NCBI GenBank assembly: GCA_017439305.1
Contig: JAFSJK010000010.1
Span: 62,001-126,000 of the forward strand
Length of the DNA: 64,000 bases
Direction of reading: 5' to 3'
Origin: Bacteroidales bacterium
Lineage (GTDB): Bacteria > Bacteroidota > Bacteroidia > Bacteroidales > UBA932
In this document: positions 52,601-60,978 of the stretch, piece by piece
Numbering within the stretch: the first letter of the stretch is position 1
Layout: every line of letters begins with the position of its first letter
Program-made: the position numbers and the translations under genes
The notes under the pieces: generated by a model
What the model saw: the letters and a program-made list of their open reading frames with translations, nothing else
The model's database searches: none
What the model was told of the DNA's origin: nothing

Positions 52601-53009
52601 AACCTATCCGGAAGGCCGGAAATTGTTGTTCCGGGCATTCGATTCCCCGTGGAGCAAGGAGAAGTACGAAGATGGTACCATCGGCCCGAACAAGGTTACG
52701 GATGGACCGTACGCCTTCCAGACGAAGACCGGCAAGCTGGGCATGATCTGGACCAGTTGGGTGTACAATGACTACACGCAGGGTGTCGCCTATTCCACGA
52801 GCGGCAAGCTTGAAGGACCTTGGGTTCAGGAAAAGGATCCCATCACGCCTCCCAACTTTGGGCACGGTATGATCTTCACGACCTTCGACGGGAAACGCAT
52901 CCTGTGCTGTCACTCCCATCGTCCTGCCGACTTCATGCGGATTCCCGCCTACTTCCTGGTGGACGATTCCGGTGACAAGCTGAAGGTGCTCGGGCGTTAC
53001 TACCCGTAG
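49680..53009 (+). CDS. Two-domain glycoside hydrolase: GH2 (beta-galactosidase type) + GH43-like
   Basis: 1109 residues with signal peptide (LLLVAILLAVFSAEKASAQ). GH2 sugar-binding and Ig-like domains (about 24-300), TIM barrel with acid/base Glu in WSIGNEVDYP (about 424) and nucleophile Glu in YGSENSSGYD (about 529), a DUF4982-like and an invasin-like domain (about 615-800), then a C-terminal five-bladed GH43-like domain from about 812 (IRLSDPFILADKASGMYYMTG, WAAEIHEYNGKYYYFATF). Acts outside the cytoplasm on galactoside/arabinoside-type glycans; exact linkage unknown. Stands between two surface-lipoprotein groups. Confidence 0.87.
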   Translation: MRTKTLLLVAILLAVFSAEKASAQTSFGNSSLFNDGWTFVRGDVEGAEAPAFDDSKWMRVQLPHDWSVKGTLSPDNASCTGYLPAGIGWYRKHFNTRRLPEGKTFIYFEGVYNRSSVYLNGHLLGERPSGYASFLYDLTPYLNRTGDNVLAVRVDHSRIADSRFYTGSGIYRNVWLVSSGDTHFALWGVGYATRSLTSKQAVVTVDTQVEGPLSSAAKLFLTLKDAAGKVVAKSTTKAAAKQNVDLKVKAPHRWDLDDPYLYTLEAVLTSGKEELDRTEVKVGIRTLSFDANTGFALNGVNRKVKGVCLHHDAGVLGAVVPEEVWERRLQNLKAIGANAIRTAHNPQTPVFYDVCDRLGLLVMDEAFDEWEYNKKKWVEGWNLGTPAMEGTADFFNEWGERDVTDMVRRDRNHPSIFLWSIGNEVDYPNDPYSHPILDGGNFEFNQPMSGGYKPDAPDAMRIGEIAKRLAACVRAADPSRPVTGALAGVVMSNQTAYPEAVDVVGYNYTESRYAKDHATYPDRIIYGSENSSGYDAWKAVRDNEFIFGQFIWTGIDYLGESNAWPSRGFYSGLLDFAGNVKPRGRMRAAMWCEEPVCYIGTYPKPQPRPGRRWPMGDSSDAWDTWNYEEGQMIRVVCYTNAAKARLLLDGKEVGEMTPFNDATGIIGWDVPYKAGVLKAEGYDASGKKVSEYEIRPAQRPAALKAVADRNELNAGGLVHVAVEVVDDNGNLVPLGDNEITCTVEGPAQLLGLESANNTDMGNWNDNVQRAYRGHLLAYVKTGANPGKIKVRFTSPYIKGAEAEIATHKYAKTEEIRLSDPFILADKASGMYYMTGTGGMLWKSPDLKVWDGPFQVTRTDPNSWMGPRPMIWAAEIHEYNGKYYYFATFTNQAEIIQSYRGNDINRRACHVLVGDSPEGPFYPMKDETYLPADQPTLDATLWFEDGKPYLIFCHEWLQNWNGTVEAIPLKPDFSGTYPEGRKLLFRAFDSPWSKEKYEDGTIGPNKVTDGPYAFQTKTGKLGMIWTSWVYNDYTQGVAYSTSGKLEGPWVQEKDPITPPNFGHGMIFTTFDGKRILCCHSHRPADFMRIPAYFLVDDSGDKLKVLGRYYP

Positions 53010-53012
53010 TCG

Positions 53013-55865
53013 TCAGAGAACGGTCCATCCTTTGTCGGTGGCAATCTGAAGTTCCCCGTCCGTGAGTTTCCCTTTGTTCTCCGAACCCAGGGTCACGGTA
53101 CGGGGGACTTCCGTATGTGCCAGGCCGTTCAGGATGTTGAGAAGGGATTCGTGAGAGAGGGACGTACAGTCAGACACGTTGAATGAAATGCTGATGCCCT
53201 GGAAGCCGCCGAAATCCGTGAGCCGCTTCTGTCCGGTAAGTACGTCCGTGGCCGATGAAAGGGAGGCTGCATCGATAGCCTGCAGGGTGCGCAACGAACC
53301 CCGGCCGTAGTGGCATTCGAAGCTTTCCGTGAGCGAGGTGGCCCCGCTGAAATCGATGGACGGCAGGGTTGTCAGGGCGTAGCAGTTCCGGAAAAAGGCA
53401 TACCAGCTGGTCGCTTTGGGGAAGGATATATCCCTGACGAGGGAAAGTTTCTGGCAACCGTCGAAAATCTGGCTTACCGACGTAGCGTTGGGACCGTTCA
53501 GGGAAGGGGATTCCACCAGCGCGGTGCAACCGTAGAAAAGCAGGGGACCGGTTACCATTGAACTGACATCCAGGGAGGCTACCCGCTGGAGAGCCGTGCA
53601 CCCGCTGAACATCGATTCGAAGTTGGTGCAGGAGGAAGTGGCGATGTCCGTCCCAATCTCCCGGAGGGCTGTGCATCCTTCGAACATATGATAGCAGGAC
53701 TTCATCGAACTCCAGTTCCAGTCGGGAACGGAAGCCAGGCGCGTGCATCCGGCAAACATATAATGATGGGAGGATGCTTTCACGAAGTTGAAAGCGGGTA
53801 TTTCCACCAGGGAAGTACAGTTAAAGAACATCCGGTCGAAGTCGGTTCCGGAGGCTGTGTCGAATCCGTCCACGCGGACAAGCCTGGAGCAACCTGAGAA
53901 CATTTCGGAAAAGTTGCTCACCTTTTCTGTCCGGTAGGGCCAGGTTTCCGTCAGGGACGTGCAGGACGAAAACATCGCGTGCATGTTCGTGGCGGCCGAT
54001 GTGTTCAGTTCCGGGCAGGAAGTCAGCGCCTTGCAGCCTGAGAACGTCTCATAGAAGGTGGTTACCCGCCGGGTATCCAGCAGCGGAAGCCCCTCTAGGC
54101 GGATACAGTTTTTGAACATTTCCCGGAACGTTGTCCCGGCAGACGTGTTCAGGAGCGGAATGCTCCGGAGGCTGGAGCAGCCGGAGAACATTTCACTGAA
54201 GTTCGTCCCTCTGCCCGTTTCAATGGGGTAGACTTCCTGCAGGGAGGTACAGTTGCTGAAGGCTGCGCTGAAGTTGGTTCCGGCCGAGGTGACCAGGGCT
54301 GGGATTTCCCGGAGAGACGTGCATCCCTTGCAGAACGAGGAAAAATCCTTTCCTTTGCGCATGTCATAGGCTGGCAGCTCCAGGAGGGAGGAACATCCGT
54401 TGAACATGAAGGAAAAGTCCGTCCCCTTGGTCAAGGTGATGTCGGGCGCTGTGGCCAGACTGGAGCATCCGTTGAACATCGATGCGAAAGTGGTTCCTGA
54501 TGCCGTATCCATCCGGGGGACGGTGCGGAGTTTCCGGCATCCGAAGAACATCGAGGAAAAATCAGTGCAAGGTTTGGTGTCGAGCTCATCCGGAAGATCC
54601 GTGAGCGCCGAGCAGTTGTAGAATGCCCAGGACCATGTCGTCACTTTGCCCGATGGAATCTTGCAATAGATGCCGGTCAGGCCGGAGCATCCCTGGAACA
54701 TCCGCTGGAAAGTGGAGCGGGTGGCGAGAATGTCTGGCAGCCGGGTGACGGTCTTTAATCGGGCATTCCGGGCGAAGGAATAGGAATGGCGGGCATGGGT
54801 CAGTTCGGGAACCAGGACGCTGAAGGATCCGTCTTCATTCACGGGAACGTCGCAGATTTTGTAGATGGACGTTCCGCTGACGACCCCTTTGAAATAGTAG
54901 ACGCTGAAATTTCCGCTGGCCGTTCCTTCAAAGAGGTACATGCTCCGGCAGCCCGTCCCGAGGGTCAGGATCTGTCCGGCCTTCAGCTCCAACCCTTCCA
55001 AAGGAACGGTATAGGTGAAATCCACTCCGCTGAAAGTCAGGCTGATGGTGATGGACGCTCCGGAAGAGAGGACTTGCGGAACGAGCATCAGGGTGAATTC
55101 CGTTCCGGCATATCCGGTTTCGGCGGTCACGCCGGTCTTGTCGGTCGACAGGATGGAAAAGTCCGTGGTCCGGTCCGCCAGTTCCCAGGTTCCGGTCCAA
55201 GGGTCCAGGATCCCTTCCGCTATAACGCCGCTGAGGGTGACGGAATGGACGGTACAGTTCGGAAAAACGGTTCCGGGAACGATCTGGAGTCCCGCCAGTG
55301 CATGGGAGAACACCAGGGGAGTGGGCCCCTTGTCCAGACGTCCCATTTCCGGGGAGATGGCGGTTACAAGATCCGGCTGCAGGGCGATGTCGTCCGGCGC
55401 GGCGTAGTGGAGGAGACCTCCGTCCGTCCATGAAAGACCGGCGCCATTGTCCGGCGCCCAGCAAAAGAATCGGTTTCCGTCGTCTTTGGGTAGATTAAAG
55501 TATTGAAGGTCACCCACTTCATACAGGTCTTCGCCGGAGGGTGCGGCCTGCCCTTGCCATCCTTCGTCAGACCGGTAGGAGAATCCGTCATACATCCCGC
55601 TGACCGGTGTCCCTTTCGTGGCGGCTCCCGCTTCCGGGAATCCGTCGGCGGACATCGGGCGGAGAAAGGCTTCGACGGTCAGCGTCTTCCCCTCGGAGGT
55701 TGTGGCGTACAGCTCTGTTGCGGTCGATTTTGTTGCGGAAACGGGGGACAGGGTCGCCGTGAAGGAGATACGGTCCGGCTCCTGCGGATCGAAGAAGGCT
55801 TCTTCCGCCGTGCAGGAGACGAGGGCGGGAAGGAGGATGAGGAAAAGGTTATGTTTCATATGCAT
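53013..55865 (-). CDS. Surface lipoprotein: fimbrillin-like + DUF285/BspA-type repeats
   Basis: 950 residues. Lipoprotein signal (LFLILLPALVSC). Fimbrillin-like N-terminal half (about 25-310; VSATKSTATELYATTSEGKTL, PLVFSHALAGLQIV). From about 380 to 880 there are some twenty repeats of about 23 residues with the core FxxMFxGCxSLxxxP, the DUF285/BspA subtype. ATG 55865 or 55859 are both possible. It follows the fimbrillin-like lipoprotein gene by 6 nt and probably forms a complex with it at the surface. 3 nt separate its stop from the convergent GH2 gene. Confidence 0.83.
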   Translation of the reverse strand: MHMKHNLFLILLPALVSCTAEEAFFDPQEPDRISFTATLSPVSATKSTATELYATTSEGKTLTVEAFLRPMSADGFPEAGAATKGTPVSGMYDGFSYRSDEGWQGQAAPSGEDLYEVGDLQYFNLPKDDGNRFFCWAPDNGAGLSWTDGGLLHYAAPDDIALQPDLVTAISPEMGRLDKGPTPLVFSHALAGLQIVPGTVFPNCTVHSVTLSGVIAEGILDPWTGTWELADRTTDFSILSTDKTGVTAETGYAGTEFTLMLVPQVLSSGASITISLTFSGVDFTYTVPLEGLELKAGQILTLGTGCRSMYLFEGTASGNFSVYYFKGVVSGTSIYKICDVPVNEDGSFSVLVPELTHARHSYSFARNARLKTVTRLPDILATRSTFQRMFQGCSGLTGIYCKIPSGKVTTWSWAFYNCSALTDLPDELDTKPCTDFSSMFFGCRKLRTVPRMDTASGTTFASMFNGCSSLATAPDITLTKGTDFSFMFNGCSSLLELPAYDMRKGKDFSSFCKGCTSLREIPALVTSAGTNFSAAFSNCTSLQEVYPIETGRGTNFSEMFSGCSSLRSIPLLNTSAGTTFREMFKNCIRLEGLPLLDTRRVTTFYETFSGCKALTSCPELNTSAATNMHAMFSSCTSLTETWPYRTEKVSNFSEMFSGCSRLVRVDGFDTASGTDFDRMFFNCTSLVEIPAFNFVKASSHHYMFAGCTRLASVPDWNWSSMKSCYHMFEGCTALREIGTDIATSSCTNFESMFSGCTALQRVASLDVSSMVTGPLLFYGCTALVESPSLNGPNATSVSQIFDGCQKLSLVRDISFPKATSWYAFFRNCYALTTLPSIDFSGATSLTESFECHYGRGSLRTLQAIDAASLSSATDVLTGQKRLTDFGGFQGISISFNVSDCTSLSHESLLNILNGLAHTEVPRTVTLGSENKGKLTDGELQIATDKGWTVL

Positions 55866-55871
55866 GGATCG

Positions 55872-56918
55872 TTATCGGTTGAACGGGCTTTCCGCTTCTC
55901 TTTCCGTCTGCTCTTCGGACCAGGGAATGAAGCTGTCGATGGTAAAGGTTATGTCCGGCGCCCCCGGCATCACGATGCCGGAAATCCGGGCTTTCGTACC
56001 GGCCGGGATGGAGAGGGGACTTCCATCCTTCCTGTTGAGAATCAAGGTTTTCGTTCCGAATACCGTATCAAAGACGACCTGCAGTCCGCTCAGTTCCAGC
56101 GGAAGACAAAGCAGGGTGAAGGTGACCGGATGGTCGCGGGTCAGGGTCTGGTCCAGGGGAACGGTGACGGAGGTGCTCCCTTCGACAGGCGTAACGGTTG
56201 AATGGTCTGTCAGCCGGCCGGTTCCGGTATCCTGCCCCATTCTCAAGGAGAAGGTGCCTGACACCGGCCCTCCGGCAGACTCGAGCCTGCAGCCGGCGAG
56301 GTAAACGGGATTCTTGTCTTCCAGGGCCAAGTTGAATTCCAAGGCCGTGAAAGCAGGCTGGAATACCAGGTGGACGTTGGATTGTTCTTCGACCTCTTTT
56401 GCAGCGGCAAGGAGGACGAGCCCGTCCGCAGAAGGGACACCGGTCCCGTCTTTCCAGACCAGAGTCTGCATCGTAGGAATCGAACCGGTATAGACATCGT
56501 ATTCCAGCGAGGTGCCTTCCATGATAGAAGGGGAGGGATAAACCGCGTAAAAGTCGTGATTCCCTGTACCCCAGGCAAGTCCTTTGTTCCCACTGCGCTC
56601 GATGGAAGCGTGGTTGGCCTCGCTGCCGGTATGGACGGAAGAGATCCGGTAATCGGCTTCAGGGGTTCCTTCCCCATCCGCGGGAAGGGCTTGCCTGGAG
56701 CAGATGCGGATCAGGTCTCCGCGTTGCCAGTCGATCCGTTCGATTCCGTCGGCCCCGGTTTCTCCGGAGAACGAGGCCCGGGTGAAAGGGCCGCCTCCCC
56801 GGGCGTCGACGCTGAAATGGACCATTCCGTCGCGGAACAGTCCGGCCTTCCCGCAGGAAGAAAGGATGAGGGCGGCGCAGCAGATGGCGGCCGCACGCAG
56901 GAAAAAGGTTTGGTTCAT
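55872..56918 (-). CDS. Fimbrillin-like lipoprotein
   Basis: 348 residues. Lipoprotein signal (AAAICCAALILSSC). A single fimbrillin-like (Mfa-like) domain: FTRASFSGETGADGIERIDWQRGDLIRI, VHLVFQPAFTALEFNLAL, PLDQTLTRDHPVTFTLLCLP, ending IVMPGAPDITFTID. It has no extra C-terminal module, unlike its relatives in this window. Preceded by GGGAGG 7 nt before ATG 56918, and its ATG overlaps the stop of the small acidic peptide gene (ATGA), so translation is probably coupled. Confidence 0.8.
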   Translation of the reverse strand: MNQTFFLRAAAICCAALILSSCGKAGLFRDGMVHFSVDARGGGPFTRASFSGETGADGIERIDWQRGDLIRICSRQALPADGEGTPEADYRISSVHTGSEANHASIERSGNKGLAWGTGNHDFYAVYPSPSIMEGTSLEYDVYTGSIPTMQTLVWKDGTGVPSADGLVLLAAAKEVEEQSNVHLVFQPAFTALEFNLALEDKNPVYLAGCRLESAGGPVSGTFSLRMGQDTGTGRLTDHSTVTPVEGSTSVTVPLDQTLTRDHPVTFTLLCLPLELSGLQVVFDTVFGTKTLILNRKDGSPLSIPAGTKARISGIVMPGAPDITFTIDSFIPWSEEQTEREAESPFNR

Positions 56919-57094
56919 AAGTTTTCCTCCCATTGAAAATCGAAGGGGTTTCCTTCGGTGCTGAAATCATACTCTTCTGTCTGGATTCCCGCGGATTCCA
57001 CTTCCACGTCCGTGGCGATGTCCGATCCGGCGCAGAAATTGCGTTCCAGGACCAGGTCCACTTCGGAAAGGATGGCGGGAGTGACGTATTTCAT
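56915..57094 (-). CDS. Small acidic peptide upstream of a fimbrillin-like lipoprotein
   Basis: 59 codons from ATG 57094 (an ATG at 57100 is also possible): MKYVTPAILSEVDLVLERNF, CAGSDIATDVEVESAG, ending FDFQWEENL. No signal peptide; strongly acidic. It shares spacing and motif pattern (K-Y-x-x-P, aliphatic/acidic run, F-x-x-G-S) with the small gene at 25568-25711, and overlaps the next gene by ATGA. Function unknown. Confidence 0.65.
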   Translation of the reverse strand: MKYVTPAILSEVDLVLERNFCAGSDIATDVEVESAGIQTEEYDFSTEGNPFDFQWEENL

Positions 57095-57188
57095 ATCCAT
57101 GGCTGATGATGGACAAAGCGGCTTCGGAAAGGATGTCCGGTCCCGATTCCCTTTCCGGAAGCCAGGGTGGCACAAGGGAGCGGACGTG

Positions 57189-57196
57189 CAAACTTA
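57189..57196 (-). promoter_or_regulatory. -7 element of the small peptide/fimbrillin-like operon
   Basis: TAAGTTTG on the minus strand matches TAnnTTTG; CTTG 20 nt further upstream (57217-57220) is a near -33. Leader of about 90 nt to the small peptide ATG. Confidence 0.5.
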
Positions 57197-57288
57197 GGAA
57201 GCCGTGTGCGTCCGGACAAGATACGTACGTAGACGCTTTTCGGTTTCTTGCCCGGATTGACGGTTTCTTGTGCCCGGTTTTTCCGTTT

Positions 57289-57320
57289 TTTGCGCTCCGA
57301 AAGATTTATTCTTATCTTTG
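57289..57320 (+). promoter_or_regulatory. Bacteroidota promoter of the MscS-type channel gene
   Basis: TTTG (57289-57292) and TATCTTTG (57313-57320) with a 20-nt spacer; ATG 57337 is 16 nt downstream. Confidence 0.8.
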
Positions 57321-57336
57321 TAGGGATTGTCGACAT

Positions 57337-59940
57337 ATGAAAAAGAAAAGAATACTCACCCTGGTTTTGACCCTGCTCGTCCTGGTCCCCGCCTATGCGG
57401 TGCTGAACGAGAAGGATCTGGCGCAGACGCTGTCCGTCTTGCGGTATGAACTCCGGTCTGCGTGGCTGGCTTCGGAGGAACGGGCCGAACGGACACAAGG
57501 ACGCGGTGCACGGCAGCACGCCCAGCTTGTGCAGATGATGCAGCGCAGCAATGAACTGTCCCTGATGCTATATTCGCAGAAACAGGACTATACCTTCGAT
57601 ATGACGTATGCCCTGAACGAGGTGTCGCGCCAGTATGACGAGTTCAGTTCCCGGAAACTGCCGTTCGACGATATCATCACGCGGCTGGACATCGACATCG
57701 ACCGGTATGACCGTCTGATCCATACGCTCAAGCGCCTTCCGCCGGCGCAGATTATGGCCTATCGGGACAGTACCGGGCAACTGGTGTACATGGATGCGGC
57801 CGTCTGGCGGAACCGGCGGGATTCGCTGCGCCGGGCCCGGGGGGAAACGGTTACGCGGCGGGTGATGGACACAACGGGCCGGACCCGCCCTTTCGTGCTT
57901 GATTCGCTGGGGCAGCAGGACCGCGACAGCTGCATCTTCTATGCGGAGAACCTACTGAGAATCTGTAGGATGCAAAAAGAACAGCTGGTACGGGACAGTA
58001 CGCATTATGCAGAAACCGCCGCGCTTCTGAAATCGACCTATGATTATGCCCAGCAGCGCTATAAGACGGTCCAGAACCGCATTTTCATAGACGGGCAGAC
58101 GGCTTACGGCACCCTGTTGAAGGCTTTCCCGCGTTATTGGCAGCAGGCTGTCGCCGACGCACAGGACAAGTACAGTCCCAGGGCGCTCGGCGATGTGAAC
58201 AGCCAGTGGCGCGGGCCCATGGTCACCGCCTTCTCCCTGTTCCTGATGGTCTATCTCCTGATTTCGGCTGTCCTGGCCGTTGCGCTGGTCGCGCTCCTGA
58301 CCCGGAAGGTACCCTTCTTCAAGAAGGAGCGTTTCATCAATCACCGGTTTGAGATGACCCTCATCACGGGCGTAATCATCTTCGCCGTTTCCATCATGAT
58401 CGCCAGCTGGGCCTCCAAGCAGAATTTCTTCGCCATGGCCTCGAAGCTTCTCGTGGAATTCGCCTGGATGCTCGCCGCCATCCTCATCTCCCTGGTCATC
58501 CGGCTGAAAGGAGAGGAGATCCGGAAGGGAATCCGCCTGTATTTCCCCATCCTCCTCCTGAGTTTCATCGTCATTTCCCTGCGCATCGCCTTCGTCCCGA
58601 ACAGCCTGCTGAACATCCTCTTCCCGCCGCTGCTTCTGGTATTTACGGTTTTCCAGGGTTGGACGTTGTTCCGGAACAAGAAAGATCTGCCGGCCTGGGA
58701 TGTCGCCTATGGATGGATCTCCATGCTGGTCCTGGTAGCTACGACCATCATCGCGTTCCGAGGCTTCGTGCTGCTCGGCATCCAGCTGCTCATCTGGTGG
58801 ATCTTCCTCCTGACCCTGTTGCAGACCATCACGGCCGTGTACGACCTCGTCCACATCTACTATGTGCGCCATATCCGGGATATGAAGACCAAGTATATCG
58901 AGGCGCACCCGACCCTTCCGGACGAAACCGACGAGGACCTGATCGCCGTGACCTGGCCGCATTCGTTCCTCAAGCAGGCCCTGCTGCCGATCGCCATCGT
59001 CCTTTCCATCCCGTTCAGCCTGTTCATGGCCTCCAGCGTGTTCGATCTGGGCGAAGTGTTTGACCAGTATTACCGGTATCCGTTCTTGAACCTGGAGGGT
59101 TACATCAGCCTTTCCTTCTACAAGATCATCCTGGTGGTTGTCCTGTTCTTCCTGTTCCGCTATCTGGTGTATGCGGGAAAGGCACTTTATCGCCTGCTCA
59201 AGATCAAGTCCCTCCTGAAGGGTTCCAGCGGCCGTCTGTTCCATGAGAACCAGGCTAACTTCACCCTGGCGGAGAACGTCATCGCCATCTCCCTGTGGGG
59301 CATTTACGTCATTGCGATCTTCATCCTGCTGAAGATTCCTACGGCCGCCATCAAGGTAATCGGTGCCGGCCTCGCGACCGGTCTCGGTTTCGCCATGAAG
59401 GATATCCTGAACAATTTCTTCTACGGCGTCCAGCTCATGTCCGGCCGCGTCCGCGTGGGCGACTTCATCGAATGCGACGGCATCCGCGGCAAGGTGGACA
59501 GCATCAATTATCAGAGTACGCAGATCATCGCTTCTGACGGTTCCGTGATGGCCTTCCCGAACGCCACGTTGTTCAACAAGAACTTCAAGAACCTCACGAA
59601 GAATCACTCCTACGAGCTTCTTTCCTTTGATGTGGGCGTCAAGTACGGGGTGGACGTGGACAAGGTCCGGGCCATCATCCAGGAAGCCCTGGTTCCGCTC
59701 GAGAAGAAAGATGTGTATGGCCGCGAGATCGTGGACCCGAAGTACGGGATTCAGGTACGGTTCAAGGATTTCGGGGACAACAGCGTGAATCTGTCGGTGT
59801 ACCAGTACATCACCGTGGATGAGCACTATACCTATCCCGCCAGGGCGAAGGAGTTGATATACAATGCTCTGAATGCCAATGGCATCGAGATTCCGTTCCC
59901 GCAGCGCGACCTGTACATCAAGTCGATGCCGGAGAGCTAG
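57337..59940 (+). CDS. Large MscS-family mechanosensitive channel
   Basis: 867 residues. N-terminal signal/anchor (ILTLVLTLLVLVPAYA), a long periplasmic, coiled-coil-prone region (about 25-295), then about eight to eleven membrane segments (298-690) and a C-terminal MscS domain from about 680: KVIGAGLATGLGFAMKDILNNFFYGVQLMSGRVRVGDFIECDGIRGKVDSINYQSTQI. The pore-lining glycine/alanine-rich TM is present. It opens under membrane tension to release solutes. Longer than MscS (286 aa), similar in layout to MscK/YbiO types. Stop overlaps mutY by 4 nt (CTAG). Confidence 0.88.
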   Translation: MKKKRILTLVLTLLVLVPAYAVLNEKDLAQTLSVLRYELRSAWLASEERAERTQGRGARQHAQLVQMMQRSNELSLMLYSQKQDYTFDMTYALNEVSRQYDEFSSRKLPFDDIITRLDIDIDRYDRLIHTLKRLPPAQIMAYRDSTGQLVYMDAAVWRNRRDSLRRARGETVTRRVMDTTGRTRPFVLDSLGQQDRDSCIFYAENLLRICRMQKEQLVRDSTHYAETAALLKSTYDYAQQRYKTVQNRIFIDGQTAYGTLLKAFPRYWQQAVADAQDKYSPRALGDVNSQWRGPMVTAFSLFLMVYLLISAVLAVALVALLTRKVPFFKKERFINHRFEMTLITGVIIFAVSIMIASWASKQNFFAMASKLLVEFAWMLAAILISLVIRLKGEEIRKGIRLYFPILLLSFIVISLRIAFVPNSLLNILFPPLLLVFTVFQGWTLFRNKKDLPAWDVAYGWISMLVLVATTIIAFRGFVLLGIQLLIWWIFLLTLLQTITAVYDLVHIYYVRHIRDMKTKYIEAHPTLPDETDEDLIAVTWPHSFLKQALLPIAIVLSIPFSLFMASSVFDLGEVFDQYYRYPFLNLEGYISLSFYKIILVVVLFFLFRYLVYAGKALYRLLKIKSLLKGSSGRLFHENQANFTLAENVIAISLWGIYVIAIFILLKIPTAAIKVIGAGLATGLGFAMKDILNNFFYGVQLMSGRVRVGDFIECDGIRGKVDSINYQSTQIIASDGSVMAFPNATLFNKNFKNLTKNHSYELLSFDVGVKYGVDVDKVRAIIQEALVPLEKKDVYGREIVDPKYGIQVRFKDFGDNSVNLSVYQYITVDEHYTYPARAKELIYNALNANGIEIPFPQRDLYIKSMPES

Positions 59941-60911
59941 AGTTTCTCCAGCAACAGTTCGAACAGGCGGGGTTTGGCGTATGCGCCAAGCTCCGCTTCT
60001 TCAATCCAGACGTAACCGTCCGGGAGGGAAGGACGATCCGAAGGTTCCCAGAGATAGAAGTCGGCATAGAGGGTACGGTGCGTAAGCTGGTGCTTGAAAG
60101 CCTTGATGACCGGACGTGCTTCCGGAGGAACCGAATCGGTCAGGAGCGGTTCCCACAGTCCTTGCCAGATGTCTCCCGGGCCGCGGCGGTGGATGGCGAC
60201 ATGCCCGTCGACCCGCACATGGACATAGGTCAGATGGCGCTCCACCGGCTTGGCGGGCGCTTGCTTGACAGGCAAGAGTTCGACCCTTCCCGTCCGGAAA
60301 GCCTGGCAGGAACCCTGAAGCGGACAGGTCATGCAGGCAGGGTTGACCGGCGTGCAGCAAGTGGCGCCGAAATCCATCATCCCCTGGTTGAAGGCGGCGG
60401 GTTCATCCGGAGGAAGCAGCCGTTGCGCCAGGTCGGTGAATTCTTTCCTGGCGGCCGTCGTCCCGACGGGTGTCGCTATTCCGAAATACCGGGCAAGCAC
60501 CCGGTATACGTTGCCGTCCACAACGGCAGCGGGTAGCCCGAACGCGATGGAACCGATGGCGGCAGCCGTGTAGTCGCCGACGCCTTTCAAGGCGCGGATT
60601 CCCTCCAGGGTATCGGGAAAACCGCCCAGGGCCACGATCTGCTTGGCCGCGGTGTGCAGGTTCCGGGCTCTTGAATAATACCCCAACCCCTGCCAGAGCC
60701 GGAGGACCTCGTCTTCAGGAGCGGCGGCCAGATCCTCTACGGCAGGGAAGTGCTCCATGAACCTTTCCCAGTAGGACCACCCTTGGGCGACCCGTGTCTG
60801 CTGGAGGATGATTTCGCTGAGCCAGATGGCATAGGGATCACGGGTCCTCCGCCACGGGAGGTCCCGGCCGTTTTCGGCATACCAGTGCAGGATGGTTTCA
60901 GAGAAGGCCAT
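59937..60911 (-). CDS. mutY: A/G-specific adenine glycosylase
   Basis: 324 residues. LSEIILQQTRVAQ holds the catalytic Glu, GVGDYTAAAIGSIAFG the helix-hairpin-helix, VVDGNVYRVLARYF the catalytic Asp, and C-x6-C-x2-C-x5-C (CCTPVNPACMTCPLQGSC) the [4Fe-4S] cluster. The C-terminal NUDIX-like domain recognises 8-oxoG. ATG 60911 (MAFSETILHWY) is preferred to ATG 60941 because a TACATTTG -7 element (60920-60927) lies between them. It removes A mispaired with 8-oxoG. Confidence 0.95.
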   Translation of the reverse strand: MAFSETILHWYAENGRDLPWRRTRDPYAIWLSEIILQQTRVAQGWSYWERFMEHFPAVEDLAAAPEDEVLRLWQGLGYYSRARNLHTAAKQIVALGGFPDTLEGIRALKGVGDYTAAAIGSIAFGLPAAVVDGNVYRVLARYFGIATPVGTTAARKEFTDLAQRLLPPDEPAAFNQGMMDFGATCCTPVNPACMTCPLQGSCQAFRTGRVELLPVKQAPAKPVERHLTYVHVRVDGHVAIHRRGPGDIWQGLWEPLLTDSVPPEARPVIKAFKHQLTHRTLYADFYLWEPSDRPSLPDGYVWIEEAELGAYAKPRLFELLLEKL

Positions 60912-60919
60912 TTCGGATG

Positions 60920-60927
60920 CAAATGTA
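60920..60927 (-). promoter_or_regulatory. -7 element directly before mutY
   Basis: TACATTTG on the minus strand ends 8 nt before the preferred mutY ATG and lies downstream of the alternative ATG at 60941. Confidence 0.5.
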
Positions 60928-60978
60928 GTGAAATCCGACATTTTTTGCTATCTTGGGGCGGACAAAACGAACTGATTT

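Noticed and set aside
49713-52919. A 1068-codon open frame antisense to the GH2-GH43 gene
   Set aside because: Same third-position effect; the plus-strand frame has clear catalytic motifs and a signal peptide.
57160-57175. GTGCCACCCT (minus strand) shared with the centre of the palindromic element at 12554
   Set aside because: Only 10 nt match and none of the arms is present; likely chance.
60912-60941. Upstream mutY start at 60941
   Set aside because: A -7 promoter element lies between this ATG and the next, and the family N-terminus aligns with the ATG at 60911.
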